DNA of 64,000 bases from Ferrimonas lipolytica (GCF_012295575.1 NZ_CP051180.1:1488001-1552000), one strand, 5' to 3'. Counted from the first letter of the stretch, positions 19,839 to 31,647 are shown. The notes: generated by a model not told the origin, from the letters alone. Program-made: numbers and translations.

Positions 19839-22392
19839 TACTTCTTCCTGGAACCAAGACTTCTCGGTTACCGTTATGAGCAGGTTTACTTACGATTCCA
19901 GCAACTTCCATCTGTTCAACTAAACGTGCAGCACGATTGTAACCAACCTTTAGTTTGCGCTGCACACTAGAGATTGAAGCACGTCGACTTTCGATGACAA
20001 AGCCCACAGCCTCGTCATAAAGCGGATCTTGTTCAGAGTCAGCTTCGGCACTTTCGCCAGGCAACAACACGGTTTCTCCACCACTTTCACCGTTAAGGAT
20101 CTCATCTACGTAAACCGGCTTTGCGCGCGCACTCCAGTCTGCTACGACCTTATGTACTTCATGGTCATCAACAAAGGCGCCATGAACCCGCGTTGGCACG
20201 CTATTACCCGGTGGCAAGTAAAGCATGTCACCCTGCCCCAATAGCTGCTCTGCACCTTGTTGATCAAGAATAGTTCGAGAATCGATACGACTGGATACCT
20301 GAAAAGCGATTCGAGTTGGAATGTTGGCTTTAATCAAACCGGTAATTACGTCAACTGATGGACGCTGAGTTGCGAGGATCAAGTGAATACCTGCCGCTCG
20401 TGCCTTCTGCGCGATTCGAGCAATGAGCTCCTCAACCTTTTTACCCACGATCATCATCATGTCGGCAAATTCATCTACTACCACCACAATAGCAGGTAAC
20501 TTTTCTAAATCTGGCGCTTCGGTTTCCATCGACTGTTCCGGTTTCCAAAACGGGTCCTTGATGGGATTACCTGCTGCTTTAGCGCCAAGTACCTTGGCAT
20601 TGTAACCTTTGAGGTTTCGTACACCTAAAGCTGACATTAACTTGTACCGACGTTCCATTTCACCAACACACCAGCGCAGTGCATTAGAGGCTTCTTTCAT
20701 ATCGGTAACCACTTCACACAACAGATGTGGAATGCCTTCATATACCGACAATTCAAGCATCTTTGGATCGATCATGATCAATCGAACGTCTTCAGGTGTC
20801 GACTTGTACAACAAGCTGACAATCATCACGTTAACACCAACTGACTTACCAGAGCCGGTAGTACCGGCCACCAACAAGTGCGGCATCTTAGCCAGATCTA
20901 CCACCACCGCTTGGCCAGAAATATCCTGACCTAACACCATCGTCAGTGGTGATTGATTATCAACAAAGCGCGGCGAGCCAATTACATCCCATAGGTACAC
21001 CACTTCTCGATGTTTATTCGGCAACTCTAAACCAATCACCGATTTACCAGGGATCACCTCGACCACGCGTACTGATACTGCCGACAGCGCTCGAGCCAAA
21101 TCCTTTGCAAGGTTGGTAATCTTGGAAACCTTAACACCAGGAGCGAGATCGAGCTCAAAACGCGTGATCACTGGCCCGGGGTGAACATCAACTACAGTGG
21201 CAACAATGTTAAAGTCGAGCAGTTTCGCTTCGACCAAACGGGCGATGCCATCCAACTCCTCTCGACTGATTGGGTTTTCGCTCTTATTTGGTCGGTCCAA
21301 TAGTTCGAGGGTGGGCATTGGCGTCGTTGGTACTGGTACTACTGGTGTAGCAACTGTTGGCTGCTGTTTAGCGATGGCATCAGCTAAATAGCTCTCAATT
21401 TGAGGCTCATTAGTGTGCGCTGTCATAGTTGCATTGGCTTGGATAGCGGGCTCAATTTCGACATCATCGATGTTGATGGTGTTGTTATTGTCGACATCGA
21501 CATCATCATCAATCGCGCTAAAAGATGGCTCATGTTGTTCAGCTTGCTGTGCCCACGGAGGCACAAACTCAGTTGAGCTTAGTGGTTCCTCAGATAGTTC
21601 TGACTTATCTTGGCTATCATCGCTATCAATATCAACGACTGAGGCAGGAGTAGCGTTAACTGGCTGTGGCATCAATGGTTCAGCCTTAGGGGGCAACTTA
21701 CTCGCCTTGCTTGACTTCGTCGGCGCTTGGAACTCCTCTACCACCTCTAAAAACTCTTGGGTATCTTCACTATCTGCTGCTTCCTGCGCGAAGTGGGTCG
21801 GCAAGCGATAAAGCCAAAGTGCGGCGCCAATACATAACGCACCGATCCACTCGGCAACGGTTACCCAAGATAGGCCAGTAACCAAGGTAAAGCCTGAAGC
21901 AATAAAGGTCAGTAGGATAAGCGTGGTGCCGATGAAATTGAAGATTGGCAGCATCGCTTCTGCAATGATGTCTCCAACCAAACCACCAGCAGAAAAGTAG
22001 TGGATATCATCAGCGTTTAAAGCTGCCAAGGCAGCAACACTACAGGCGATCATAAGAAAGCCAATGATCCGTAAACTGATGGAGAAATAATCGAGACTAA
22101 CCAAATGACGGGCTTGATGAAACGTAAGCCAACCAATAGCTGCGACCACAAATGGAATAACAAATGCGGTTAAACCGAAGGTGAATAACAATGCATCTGC
22201 AACCCAAGCACCAGCAAGCCCCATCGCATTCAACGTCGTGGTACCCCACGCGACCTGGCTCCAACCTGGATCGGTTGGGTAATAAGTCGCCAAGGCAAAT
22301 AGGACAAAGCAGGAAACAAAGGTAGTAGTGATTAATCCGACGTGGCATAGCCGTTGAATCCAGCTGAGCGGATTGAGTTTAGATTCTGACAA
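19831..22392 (-). CDS. ftsK: DNA translocase FtsK
   Basis: Septum-anchored double-stranded DNA pump that clears and resolves chromosome termini at division. 853 residues: four to five N-terminal transmembrane helices (about 15-190), a Ser/Asp/Gln-rich acidic linker (about 200-350), the RecA-like motor with Walker [13 protein letters not shown] (about 510) and Walker [13 protein letters not shown], and a C-terminal gamma winged helix ([20 protein letters not shown]). The linker is much shorter than in E. coli (1329 residues). The start is a TTG with AGGA 7 bases upstream; no nearby in-frame ATG exists. First gene of the ftsK-lolA-rarA-crcB operon. Confidence 0.96.
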   Translation of the reverse strand: MSESKLNPLSWIQRLCHVGLITTTFVSCFVLFALATYYPTDPGWSQVAWGTTTLNAMGLAGAWVADALLFTFGLTAFVIPFVVAAIGWLTFHQARHLVSLDYFSISLRIIGFLMIACSVAALAALNADDIHYFSAGGLVGDIIAEAMLPIFNFIGTTLILLTFIASGFTLVTGLSWVTVAEWIGALCIGAALWLYRLPTHFAQEAADSEDTQEFLEVVEEFQAPTKSSKASKLPPKAEPLMPQPVNATPASVVDIDSDDSQDKSELSEEPLSSTEFVPPWAQQAEQHEPSFSAIDDDVDVDNNNTINIDDVEIEPAIQANATMTAHTNEPQIESYLADAIAKQQPTVATPVVPVPTTPMPTLELLDRPNKSENPISREELDGIARLVEAKLLDFNIVATVVDVHPGPVITRFELDLAPGVKVSKITNLAKDLARALSAVSVRVVEVIPGKSVIGLELPNKHREVVYLWDVIGSPRFVDNQSPLTMVLGQDISGQAVVVDLAKMPHLLVAGTTGSGKSVGVNVMIVSLLYKSTPEDVRLIMIDPKMLELSVYEGIPHLLCEVVTDMKEASNALRWCVGEMERRYKLMSALGVRNLKGYNAKVLGAKAAGNPIKDPFWKPEQSMETEAPDLEKLPAIVVVVDEFADMMMIVGKKVEELIARIAQKARAAGIHLILATQRPSVDVITGLIKANIPTRIAFQVSSRIDSRTILDQQGAEQLLGQGDMLYLPPGNSVPTRVHGAFVDDHEVHKVVADWSARAKPVYVDEILNGESGGETVLLPGESAEADSEQDPLYDEAVGFVIESRRASISSVQRKLKVGYNRAARLVEQMEVAGIVSKPAHNGNREVLVPGRSND

Positions 22393-22533
22393 GCTGTATT
22401 CCTAGTCCGTTGGGGCTTGGCGAGTATTCAAGCTGCTGTTTTACAAGTAACTGAAACTGATTATTAGCCTACTTTATCAAACCAACTCAGTGCTTGCATT
22501 GCCCTATCCTCTTCGCGCTAACTGAACTAACAA

Positions 22534-22557
22534 AAAAGCGCCCAATTGGGCGCTTTT
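22534..22557 (-). terminator. lrp terminator
   Basis: AAAAGCGCCC-AATT-GGGCGCTTTT perfect stem with T-run on both strands, 22 bp after the lrp stop. Confidence 0.85.
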
Positions 22558-22578
22558 TGTATAGGTGGCAACAGTGGT

Positions 22579-23079
22579 TTAGATAGTTGGTGATGCAATC
22601 TGAACGCGACTGGTCTGCTTTACCTCTTCCATCACCACGTAAGTCCGAGTGTCTTTGACAGAAGGCAGCTTTAAAAGCGTTTCGGAAAGTAATCGACGGT
22701 AAGCGGTCATGTCGCTTACACGCGTTTTTAGCAAATAGTCGAAATCACCAGAGACCAAATGACACTCTTGAACGTCTTCGAGCAACATTACTGCTTGGTT
22801 AAATTCATCGAATACATCTGGGTTATCGCGGTTCAGTGAAATTTCCACATAAACCAACAACGAAGCACCGAGATAGTGCGGGTTTACTTGAGCGGTGTAG
22901 CCAAGAATAAACCCCTGACGCTCCAATCGTTTAACACGTTCTAAACAAGGTGTGGGACTGAGTCCAACTCGCTTAGAGAGTTCAACGTTAGAGATACGTC
23001 CATCCTTTTGCAGTTCATTTAGGATGTTACGGTCTATCCGATCAAGTTCTTTCAACGGCTTTTTCTTGTTATATGCCAT
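22579..23079 (-). CDS. lrp: Leucine-responsive regulatory protein Lrp
   Basis: 166-residue Lrp/AsnC global regulator. N-terminal HTH (about 15-62: LDRIDRNILNELQKDGRISN, VELSKRVGLSPTPCLERVKR) and C-terminal RAM ligand-binding domain with VSGDFDYLLKTRV. Highly similar to E. coli Lrp through its whole length. AAGGAAG precedes the ATG. It is divergent from ald (180 bp between starts), a pairing seen in many related bacteria, so it may regulate ald and itself. Confidence 0.95.
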   Translation of the reverse strand: MAYNKKKPLKELDRIDRNILNELQKDGRISNVELSKRVGLSPTPCLERVKRLERQGFILGYTAQVNPHYLGASLLVYVEISLNRDNPDVFDEFNQAVMLLEDVQECHLVSGDFDYLLKTRVSDMTAYRRLLSETLLKLPSVKDTRTYVVMEEVKQTSRVQIASPTI

Positions 23080-23259
23080 ATTTACTTCCTTAGGCCTTCA
23101 AAAACGCAGTATAAAGTTCCATCTATACGCAAATTTAGTGGGAGAAAAACTCCCATGAGCTGATTATACTGATTTTGCTGCTAACACCAAGTAAAACATC
23201 ACATAATTTGTGATTCACAGTCACATTCATGTAACTAATGTCTAAAGGAAGGATACAAA

Positions 23260-24378
23260 ATGATTGTCGGTGTTCCAAAAGAGATCAAAAACCACGAATA
23301 CCGGGTTGGCATGGTACCAGCCAGCGTGCGTGAATTGACCCAGCGAGGCCATCAAGTCATTGTGCAATCTCAAGCCGGTATCGGCATTGGTTTTGCCGAT
23401 AAAGATTATGTAGATGCAGGTGCTGAGATATACGCAGACGCCGCATCGGTGTTCGCAAAAGCAGAGATGATCGTTAAGGTAAAAGAGCCCCAAGCAGTTG
23501 AGCGAGCCATGCTCCGCCAAGGCCAGATCCTATTTACCTACCTCCACCTAGCTCCAGACGCCCCGCAAACCGAAGATTTAGTTGCCAGTGGCGCCATCTG
23601 TATTGCCTACGAAACTGTCACCGATAACCACGGTGGTCTACCACTTTTGGCGCCAATGTCTGAAGTTGCAGGTCGCATGTCTATTCAAGCCGGCGCCCAA
23701 GCATTAGAAAAATCGAATCAAGGCCGCGGCATGCTACTTGGCGGTGTTCCAGGTGTTGAACCCGCAAAAGTGGTAGTAATTGGTGGTGGCATGGTTGGCC
23801 GTAACTCGGCGTTAATGGCCGTTGGAATGGGCGCGGATGTGACCATTCTCGACCGCAACGTTAACGTACTGCGTTCTCTCAACGCCCAGTTTGAGAACCG
23901 TGCCAAGGTAATCTATTCCACTGCAGAAGCACTGGAAAAGCACATTATCGAGGCAGACTTAGTGATTGGTGGTGTTCTTATTCCTGGCGCAGCAGCTCCA
24001 AAATTGATTACCCGCGATCACATCAGCAAAATGAAAGCTGGCGCGGCAATCGTTGATGTTGCCATCGATCAAGGCGGTTGTGCCGAAACCTCAAAGGCTA
24101 CTACTCACCAAGATCCGGTATACATCGTCGATGACGTAGTGCACTACTGTGTTGCCAACATGCCTGGGGCAGTGCCTCGCACCTCAACATTCGCACTTAA
24201 CAACGCCACGTTGCCTTACATCATCTCATTAGCTGAAAAAGGCTATAAACAAGCCTTACTTGACGATCAACATCTAATGAACGGTCTAAACGTTATCGAC
24301 GGTAAAATCACCTGTATCGAAGTTGCTGAGGCACTGGGTTACCCACACCACGATGCAGCGACTGCAGTAAAAGCCTGA
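23260..24378 (+). CDS. ald: Alanine dehydrogenase
   Basis: NAD-dependent interconversion of L-alanine with pyruvate and ammonia. 372 residues, normal length. N-terminal [20 protein letters not shown], catalytic-region lysine in VKVKEPQ, NAD-binding glycines in [20 protein letters not shown] and the C-terminal substrate loop ([20 protein letters not shown]). AAGGAAGGA lies ahead of the ATG. Divergent from lrp, which suggests amino-acid-responsive control. Confidence 0.97.
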   Translation: MIVGVPKEIKNHEYRVGMVPASVRELTQRGHQVIVQSQAGIGIGFADKDYVDAGAEIYADAASVFAKAEMIVKVKEPQAVERAMLRQGQILFTYLHLAPDAPQTEDLVASGAICIAYETVTDNHGGLPLLAPMSEVAGRMSIQAGAQALEKSNQGRGMLLGGVPGVEPAKVVVIGGGMVGRNSALMAVGMGADVTILDRNVNVLRSLNAQFENRAKVIYSTAEALEKHIIEADLVIGGVLIPGAAAPKLITRDHISKMKAGAAIVDVAIDQGGCAETSKATTHQDPVYIVDDVVHYCVANMPGAVPRTSTFALNNATLPYIISLAEKGYKQALLDDQHLMNGLNVIDGKITCIEVAEALGYPHHDAATAVKA

Positions 24379-24402
24379 TTATGCTCATCGCTTAAATCGA
24401 TA

Positions 24403-25447
<1,045 letters not shown>

Positions 25448-25469
25448 TCTAACTCGCATTTCTATTCTT

Positions 25470-25492
25470 GGGGGCTTCGGCCCCCGCTTTTG
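25470..25492 (+). terminator. trxB terminator
   Basis: GGGGGC-TTCG-GCCCCC stem with a stable UUCG loop, followed by GCTTTTGTTT. It lies directly before cydD. Confidence 0.8.
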
Positions 25493-25502
25493 TTTGAGTG
25501 AT

Positions 25503-27188
25503 ATGGATAAACCTTCTGAACAACGTAACCTTAGATGGTTACGCCAATACGCCTATTTAGGTCAGCGGTGGTTATTTCTCGCTGTAATAGCGGGTTCCGC
25601 AAACGCGGTATTTATTGTGATGCAAGCGTGGCTCCTCGCCGCCCTGCTTCATGGGCTTATTATCGAGCAACAACCGCTTAGCGACTTCACCACGAATATT
25701 GTAGTGTTATTTTTGCTCACCCCTGCCCGCGCGCTCACTGTGTGGGCCAAGGAGCGACTTGGCTTTAAGGCCGGCGCCGTGATCCGTCGCCACTTGCGGG
25801 AACAGATGCTGCAAAAATTTGCCTCTCTTGGCCCAGCCTATATTCAACAGCGCGCGGCAGGCAGCTGGACCAGCATGATGTTTGAGCAGGTAGAGAAGGT
25901 TAACGATTATTACAGCCGCTATATCGTGCAGATGCGACTGGTGATGATCATCCCTATCACCATCATTATGATGATCCTGCCGACCAACTGGGCCGCGGTG
26001 GCAATCTTTGTGACCACCGCACCATTAACCATAATGTTTATGGCCCTAGTAGGCATGGGGGCGGCCGATGCCAATAAACGCAACTTTGTGGCGTTGTCGC
26101 GCTTATCAGGCCATTTTCTTGATCGCTTGAAGGGCATTGCAACCCTGCGCCAATACCAACGCCTTGAAGCGGAAGGCGAAAAGATGGACCACGCTGCGGA
26201 TCTATTTCGACAGCGCACCATGGAAGTGCTGCGCATGGCCTTTATGTCCTCGGCAGTGCTCGAATTTTTCGCCTCAGTATCGATTGCGCTGATTGCGGTT
26301 TACTTCGGTTTTAGCTACCTCGGTGAACTAGACTTCGGTCACTATGATCGTGGTATTAGTTTATTCAGCGGCTTGTTGGTGCTGTTTTTAGCGCCAGAGT
26401 TCTTCCAGCCATTCCGCGACTTAGGCACCTATTACCATGCCAAGGCCGAAGCCGTTGGTGCTGCCGATTCCATTCAACAGTTTTTACAAACCGCTGAGCC
26501 GGATAAAAGGTCGCTGTTACAACCCGAGTTTGACGGCAAGATAACTATTGAAGCTCATGATGTCGTGGTTAAGGCGCTTGACCAAACTCCATTAACCAAT
26601 CCGCTGTCGTTTCGCGTTGATGCCCAGAGCACCCTTGCTATTGGTGGTCAAACTGGCTGTGGCAAAACCTCATTAATGCAGGCCATTATGGGGGTCTTAC
26701 CCTATGACGGCAGCCTGACCATCAACGGCACTGAAGTTCACGCCATTGATCCGCATTGGATTATGAAAGAGATCACTTGGTTAGGGCAAAGCCCGCTGCT
26801 GATCGCGGCCTCAATCGCCGACAACCTCCGCTTAGCCGCGCCAGAAGCGACAGATGAGCAATTATGGCAGGCGTTGAATCGTTCACACGCCGCACCGTTT
26901 GTAAGCGAATTACCGCAGCAACTGAACTACGTACTCGATGACAATGGTGCTGGCCTTTCGGTTGGTCAGATCCAACGAATTGCATTAGCCCGCACCATGC
27001 TGAAGCCAACATCGCTATTACTGATGGACGAGCCAACAGCCAGCCTTGATCAACACAGCGAGCAGCTAGTGGCACAGAGCTTAGTTCACTTTAGCCGAGG
27101 CCGAACAGTTATAACCATCAGCCACCGCGCGACTCAATTAACCCAAGCCGATAATACGGTAATCATGACGCCAAGAGAGGATGCGTAG
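25503..27188 (+). CDS. cydD: Thiol ABC exporter, subunit CydD
   Basis: One half of the heterodimeric CydDC exporter of glutathione/cysteine to the periplasm, needed for cytochrome bd assembly. About 561 residues. N-terminal six-helix membrane domain (about 20-325) and C-terminal ATPase with Walker A GGQTGCGKTS, signature LSVGQIQRIALAR (note LSVGQ, as is usual in CydD) and Walker B LLLMDEPTASLD. The ATG at 25503 is preferred to a TTG at 25494. The stop overlaps or abuts cydC, so the subunits are co-translated. No cydAB is visible in the window. Confidence 0.94.
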   Translation: MDKPSEQRNLRWLRQYAYLGQRWLFLAVIAGSANAVFIVMQAWLLAALLHGLIIEQQPLSDFTTNIVVLFLLTPARALTVWAKERLGFKAGAVIRRHLREQMLQKFASLGPAYIQQRAAGSWTSMMFEQVEKVNDYYSRYIVQMRLVMIIPITIIMMILPTNWAAVAIFVTTAPLTIMFMALVGMGAADANKRNFVALSRLSGHFLDRLKGIATLRQYQRLEAEGEKMDHAADLFRQRTMEVLRMAFMSSAVLEFFASVSIALIAVYFGFSYLGELDFGHYDRGISLFSGLLVLFLAPEFFQPFRDLGTYYHAKAEAVGAADSIQQFLQTAEPDKRSLLQPEFDGKITIEAHDVVVKALDQTPLTNPLSFRVDAQSTLAIGGQTGCGKTSLMQAIMGVLPYDGSLTINGTEVHAIDPHWIMKEITWLGQSPLLIAASIADNLRLAAPEATDEQLWQALNRSHAAPFVSELPQQLNYVLDDNGAGLSVGQIQRIALARTMLKPTSLLLMDEPTASLDQHSEQLVAQSLVHFSRGRTVITISHRATQLTQADNTVIMTPREDA

Positions 27189-27189
27189 T

Positions 27190-28851
27190 ATGGATGAGTT
27201 AAAACCATTTTTGCATCTCTACCGCCGACAATGGCGCCGACTGGCTTTCGGCCTAGTTTTTGCTGTACTCACATTGCTGGCATCAATCGGTCTATTGTCG
27301 ATTTCAGGTTGGTTTATTAGCGCCAGCGCTGTCGCCGGTCTGGTTATCGCTCGAAGTGCTGACTTTAACTACCTTATGCCAGCTGGGGCGGTTCGTGGAC
27401 TGTCCTTAGGTCGAACGGTATTCCGCTGGGCCGATCGCGTCATCAGTCACGATGCAACCTTCCGCCTGCTTGCAACACTGCGCAGCTGGTTTTTCCGGCG
27501 CCTAGGGCCACTGCGTACTGAGCAGATAAAAGGCGTGCGCCAAGCGGACCTACTTAATCGAATGGTGGCTGACATAGACAGCCTCGATCATGTCTACCTA
27601 CGTCTAATAACACCATTGGTTGCCGGCAGTTTCACCATTATCGCGGTATCACTGTTAGTTGGCTATTTTGCGCCGATTGTTGGCTTGAGCCTAGGGTTAG
27701 TATTGACCGCTTTGATGCTGATTTTGCCGCTTCTGTTCTATCGCCTTGGTAAAACTCCTGGGGAGCGGATTGGTGACGAGCAGATGATGCTACGCCAGCA
27801 TATGCTTGAGTATCTGCAAGGCCACAACGAGTTGCGGGTATTTGATGCGCTAGGCAGTCAGCAAAGCAAGATCAAGCAACATGAAAGCGCTCTGATTGAG
27901 TCACAACAAACGATGGCCAACTTAACTGGTGCGTCCCAAGGGATGGTCGTGCTGTTTACTGGCTGGGTTATGCTGGCCGTGTTGTTGCTGAGCTATCAAG
28001 TTTTTTCCGCGGATAACGCTGTTGGGCCGTTGTTAGCGTTAATTGTATTTGCAGTAATGGCTAGCTTTGAAGCAATTGCACCAGTTGCTGGTGCGTTTCA
28101 GCATTTAGGGCAAACACAAACCGCTGCCAAACGCCTTAACGAGATATTACAACAGCCAAGCGAAGTCACTTATGGCACGCAACCAGCAGCGACGTCAGTA
28201 AACCTGACCGTCGAAGCCGTTAGTTATCGCTATGGAAACAACCCTGAACCAGTGCTCGACAACTTATCACTGGTGATTGGCGCCGGTAATAAATGTGCCT
28301 TGGTTGGTCAAACCGGTTGTGGTAAATCAACATTGTTGCAGCTGCTTACCCGTGAACTCAGCGCTGAAAGCGGTACCATTTCGGTTAACGGTACACCGTT
28401 GCAAGATTTCAGTGAGTCGGGCCTAAGGCAGATGATTTGCGTTGTTAGTCAGCAGATCCACGTATTTAACGATTCATTGGCCAACAACTTACGCTTAGCG
28501 GCACCAGATGCTAGCGATGACGAGCTAATACTGGCCCTGCAACAGGTGCAACTGGATAAGCTATTAAGTGGTGATGGTCTGCAACAGTGGCTTGGTGATG
28601 GCGGTCGGCTGCTCTCTGGTGGTGAACAACGACGCTTAGGCTTGGCTAGAGCCATGCTCCACCCGGCGCCGTTGTTGTTACTCGACGAACCGACCGAGGG
28701 GCTCGACGACGACACTGAAGTCGCCATTATCGATCAATTGATGAATCATCGCCCTGACAGAAGCATGCTTTATGTTACTCACAAACCAGCCGCATTAGCT
28801 CATATGGATCAGATCCAGTACATGGCTAACGGCAAACTCAGTGTGAGTTAG
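27190..28851 (+). CDS. cydC: Thiol ABC exporter, subunit CydC
   Basis: Partner of CydD. About 553 residues: membrane domain (about 15-315) starting with the typical PFLHLYRRQWRRLAFGLVFA, and an ATPase with Walker A GQTGCGKSTLLQLL, signature LSGGEQRRLGLARAML and Walker B LLLLDEPTEGLDDDTE. The ATG at 27190 is preferred: AGAGG lies 9 bases ahead, whereas it would touch the alternative ATG at 27181. The gene ends 2 bp from the convergent glycine-zipper gene, with no terminator visible between them. Confidence 0.94.
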   Translation: MDELKPFLHLYRRQWRRLAFGLVFAVLTLLASIGLLSISGWFISASAVAGLVIARSADFNYLMPAGAVRGLSLGRTVFRWADRVISHDATFRLLATLRSWFFRRLGPLRTEQIKGVRQADLLNRMVADIDSLDHVYLRLITPLVAGSFTIIAVSLLVGYFAPIVGLSLGLVLTALMLILPLLFYRLGKTPGERIGDEQMMLRQHMLEYLQGHNELRVFDALGSQQSKIKQHESALIESQQTMANLTGASQGMVVLFTGWVMLAVLLLSYQVFSADNAVGPLLALIVFAVMASFEAIAPVAGAFQHLGQTQTAAKRLNEILQQPSEVTYGTQPAATSVNLTVEAVSYRYGNNPEPVLDNLSLVIGAGNKCALVGQTGCGKSTLLQLLTRELSAESGTISVNGTPLQDFSESGLRQMICVVSQQIHVFNDSLANNLRLAAPDASDDELILALQQVQLDKLLSGDGLQQWLGDGGRLLSGGEQRRLGLARAMLHPAPLLLLDEPTEGLDDDTEVAIIDQLMNHRPDRSMLYVTHKPAALAHMDQIQYMANGKLSVS

Positions 28852-28853
28852 CA

Positions 28854-29327
28854 CTACATCGCTTTATCAACACGCACATACCCACCTCGCAGGTAGACCA
28901 CACGGACCGTGCTACCTGCTTGGAAAGTCATGTTACGGTCTACGTCCTGTACCACCATAACTTGACTGCCGTCCTCTTCAAGACGGATCATCATCTCAAG
29001 CAGCTGCTGTTCAACGTAATAACTGGAAGGATTACGGTTTCGAGCCATACCACCACCAGCAATTGCGCCTAATACTGTTGCTACATCCCGTCCGGATCCG
29101 TCTCCAAATTGATTTCCGATGAGCCCACCAAGCAATGCCCCGCCGAAGGTTTTCCAGCCACTGTATTGGTCGTTCTGTAGCTCTTGAGTGGTGATTTGCC
29201 GCACCGATACCACTTCACCGTAACTTACCTTTTCAACCGGCACCGCTTGATTGCGTTGATAACCGGCACTAACAAAGCCGCTCAACAATGCGCTAATTAA
29301 TACTATCGAGCGAATTACATATGTCAT
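28854..29327 (-). CDS. Glycine-zipper 2TM (SlyB-like) envelope protein
   Basis: 157 residues from the ATG at 29327, chosen because AGGAG lies 6 bases ahead; the longer ORF would overlap the divergent aat gene. Signal peptide about residues 1-22 (MTYVIRSIVLISALLSGFVS). Residues about 63-92 form a glycine zipper (FGGALLGGLIGNQFGDGSGR then VATVLGAIAGGGMA), the hallmark of the Rick_17kDa/SlyB group. A small basic C-terminal domain follows. It lacks a lipobox cysteine, unlike SlyB itself. Function unknown; envelope stability is the usual suggestion for the family. Confidence 0.8.
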   Translation of the reverse strand: MTYVIRSIVLISALLSGFVSAGYQRNQAVPVEKVSYGEVVSVRQITTQELQNDQYSGWKTFGGALLGGLIGNQFGDGSGRDVATVLGAIAGGGMARNRNPSSYYVEQQLLEMMIRLEEDGSQVMVVQDVDRNMTFQAGSTVRVVYLRGGYVRVDKAM

Positions 29328-29372
29328 AAGATCTCCTGATAAGCGATAAACGACTCTGTGAAATAGATTATC

Positions 29373-30086
29373 ATGCTCAGTGCAGTCCAATACCTTGATT
29401 ATCACAATTACGGCTTTCCTAACCATTCCTACGCGCTGCAAGACCCTGATGGGTTGCTAGCGGTTGGCGGTGATTTATCGGTGCAACGTTTAATGGACGC
29501 TTACCGTAAAGGGATATTCCCTTGGTTTAATCCTGGCGACCCAATTCTATGGTGGTCACCGCAACAACGAGCAGTATTCATTCCCGCAGAGATCCACCTA
29601 TCCCGTTCGACCAAACGAGTTTGCCGTAAGTTCAATTATCACTTTAGTGTTAACACCGCCTTTAGTGAGGTGATAGCCGCCTGTGCGGAGCCCCGTGGTG
29701 ATGACCAGGGCACTTGGATTAGTGAAGCGATGATCCAAGCCTATCAGCAGCTCCATCATCAAGGTCTGGCGCACTCCATCGAGATATGGCAAGAACAGCA
29801 GTTAGTCGGTGGGATTTACGGTGTTGCGGTTGGTGCTGCCTTTTGCGGTGAATCGATGTTCCACCGCTCCACTGGCGCATCGAAGCTAGCGCTTTACCTG
29901 CTTGGTCAACATTGTCAAACACTTGGAGTTGAGTTGATCGACGCGCAAATCGATAACCCTCACCTACAGTCGCTCGGTTCAAAAATTCTAACCAGATCGC
30001 AATTTCTAACTAAACTGAACGAGTTAAAAAACAAAAATATCGAATGGAACCATTGGCGTCAGCATAAGGCCGCGATTCATGTCTAA
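29373..30086 (+). CDS. aat: Leucyl/phenylalanyl-tRNA-protein transferase
   Basis: Adds Leu or Phe to N-terminal Lys/Arg of proteins, making them ClpS-ClpAP substrates (N-end rule). 237 residues with the family landmarks FPNHSYALQDPDGLLAVGGD, RKGIFPWFNPGDPILWWSPQ and GGIYGVAVGAAFCGESMFHR. It overlaps bpt by 8 bp. The presence of clpS and clpA 7-9 kb away makes a nearly complete N-degron pathway within one conserved neighbourhood. Confidence 0.96.
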   Translation: MLSAVQYLDYHNYGFPNHSYALQDPDGLLAVGGDLSVQRLMDAYRKGIFPWFNPGDPILWWSPQQRAVFIPAEIHLSRSTKRVCRKFNYHFSVNTAFSEVIAACAEPRGDDQGTWISEAMIQAYQQLHHQGLAHSIEIWQEQQLVGGIYGVAVGAAFCGESMFHRSTGASKLALYLLGQHCQTLGVELIDAQIDNPHLQSLGSKILTRSQFLTKLNELKNKNIEWNHWRQHKAAIHV

Positions 30087-30780
30087 CTTGCACCAAATAA
30101 GAATTGGCTTAAGCCAAACGTTTCCATGCAGCTATATCGACAATCGAAACGAGACCCTGTTGCTGTGTTGTGACCCAGTAAACACCAGCCAATTTGAGCA
30201 ACTGCTCCAAGTCGGCTTTCGACGCTCGGGCGATCAGATATATCGCCCCCACTGCGGTAACTGCAAAGCCTGCAAATCTGTTCGGGTGTTAGTTGAACAG
30301 TACGTACCAAGCCGCTCACAACGTCGAGTAATAAATAGGAACCGTGACATTCGCTGGCAAACCAGCGATACCGTCAAACCCGAGTATCGACCGCTGTACC
30401 ATAGTTATATCAGTGGCCGTCATAGCGATGGTTCGATGTATCCACCGTCGGATAAACAGTTTGATCAGTTTCTGTTAAGTAGCCAGCATTCCATTCTTTT
30501 TCTCGAGGGTTGGCTTAATAATCGTTTAGTTGCTGTAGCGGTTACCGATGTACTTCCTGATAGCTTATCCGCCACCTATACTTTCTATGCTGATGATCTC
30601 AATGAACGCTCGCTAGGAAAACGAGCAATTATCGCTCAAATCGAGCTCGCTAGAGCAATAAAGAAACACTATTTATACCTTGGTTATCAAATCGATGAGT
30701 GCGGTAAAATGGCCTATAAAACTGAATTTGGCCCTGCTGAATTGTACAAGCAGGATCGTTGGTTGCCGTTCTCGGGCTAA
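30079..30780 (+). CDS. bpt: Aspartate/glutamate leucyltransferase (Bpt, arginyltransferase family)
   Basis: Transfers leucine to N-terminal Asp or Glu, a second route into the ClpS N-degron pathway. 233 residues; ATE-family N-terminus with the cysteine pair region PHCGNCKACKSVRVLV (about 55-70) and C-terminal YTFYADDLNERSLGKRAI. Start overlaps aat, indicating one operon. It is followed by infA after 74 bp. Confidence 0.95.
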   Translation: MSNLHQIRIGLSQTFPCSYIDNRNETLLLCCDPVNTSQFEQLLQVGFRRSGDQIYRPHCGNCKACKSVRVLVEQYVPSRSQRRVINRNRDIRWQTSDTVKPEYRPLYHSYISGRHSDGSMYPPSDKQFDQFLLSSQHSILFLEGWLNNRLVAVAVTDVLPDSLSATYTFYADDLNERSLGKRAIIAQIELARAIKKHYLYLGYQIDECGKMAYKTEFGPAELYKQDRWLPFSG

Positions 30781-30839
30781 AACCTTTACTTAAGCCCTTA
30801 TATGCGGCATGATACGCCCGATTTTTCATAGACAAATAA

Positions 30840-31073
<234 letters not shown>

Positions 31074-31089
31074 TCGCGATCATCCCACA

Positions 31090-31118
31090 AAAAAGCCCAG
31101 CTTATGCTGGGCTTTTTT
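31090..31118. terminator. Bidirectional terminator between infA and the NikR-like gene
   Basis: AAAAGCCCAGC-TTAT-GCTGGGCTTTT 11-bp stem (31091-31116), with A-run upstream and T-run downstream, serving both convergent genes. Confidence 0.9.
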
Positions 31119-31150
31119 GTGGCTGCGATTTGAACGTGAATAACTGCCCG

Positions 31151-31573
31151 TTAACAGGTTTCATTGGCGACAAACGGCACTAGGTGCAAGCAGCCATTTA
31201 GCACACCACTTTCACTCAATTGAATGTTGGCAAAGTGCTGCAATTGATCGGCGCGTCCACGCAATGCTATCGACTCCATCCGAAAGTGCTCATCAACGCA
31301 AACTAATGTATTAGCTCGTACCAGATGATGATACTGATTGAGGTTGTCCATCAACCGTGTAGCAAGCGTTCGTTTACGGGTGTCAAACACGTAGCTTAGC
31401 GTAGCAACGCAATCCGTTGCTGGCTCAGCCGCCAGCATACGTTCACGGATCTGATGACGAATCATGTCCCGAAACAATTCACTGCGGTTTTTATAGCCAT
31501 CCTCGGCGGCCAATCGGTCAAGCTCAACCAATAGGTCGCTATCCAATGACATGGTGATACGTTCGGTACTCAT
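31151..31573 (-). CDS. NikR-like ribbon-helix-helix regulator lacking the canonical nickel ligands
   Basis: 140 residues from the ATG at 31573 (GGGGGGAG ahead; the longer ORF needs a TTG). N-terminal ribbon-helix-helix (about 3-45: ERITMSLDSDLLVELDRLAA, YKNRSELFRDMIR) and C-terminal ACT-like domain aligning with E. coli NikR without gaps (LSYVFDTRKRTLATRL; QHFANI). The four nickel ligands of E. coli NikR, His76, His87, His89 and Cys95, align with Asn79, Leu90, Cys92 and Arg98. Nearby His82, His83 and His96 could form a different site. It is divergent from a nickel/peptide-type ABC operon, with a 10-bp dyad between. It is likely the operon's repressor, with a changed or absent metal response. 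Confidence 0.8.
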   Translation of the reverse strand: MSTERITMSLDSDLLVELDRLAAEDGYKNRSELFRDMIRHQIRERMLAAEPATDCVATLSYVFDTRKRTLATRLMDNLNQYHHLVRANTLVCVDEHFRMESIALRGRADQLQHFANIQLSESGVLNGCLHLVPFVANETC

Positions 31574-31647
31574 AACTCCCCCCCTGCTCATTGACAATCA
31601 TAATATTTTTAAATTATTCATACTGCAATTGAAGTTGCTCACATCCT

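Noticed and set aside
17550-22392. Fluoride riboswitch controlling crcB
   Set aside because: crcB is the last gene of an overlapping housekeeping operon and no riboswitch-like structure was seen upstream of it.
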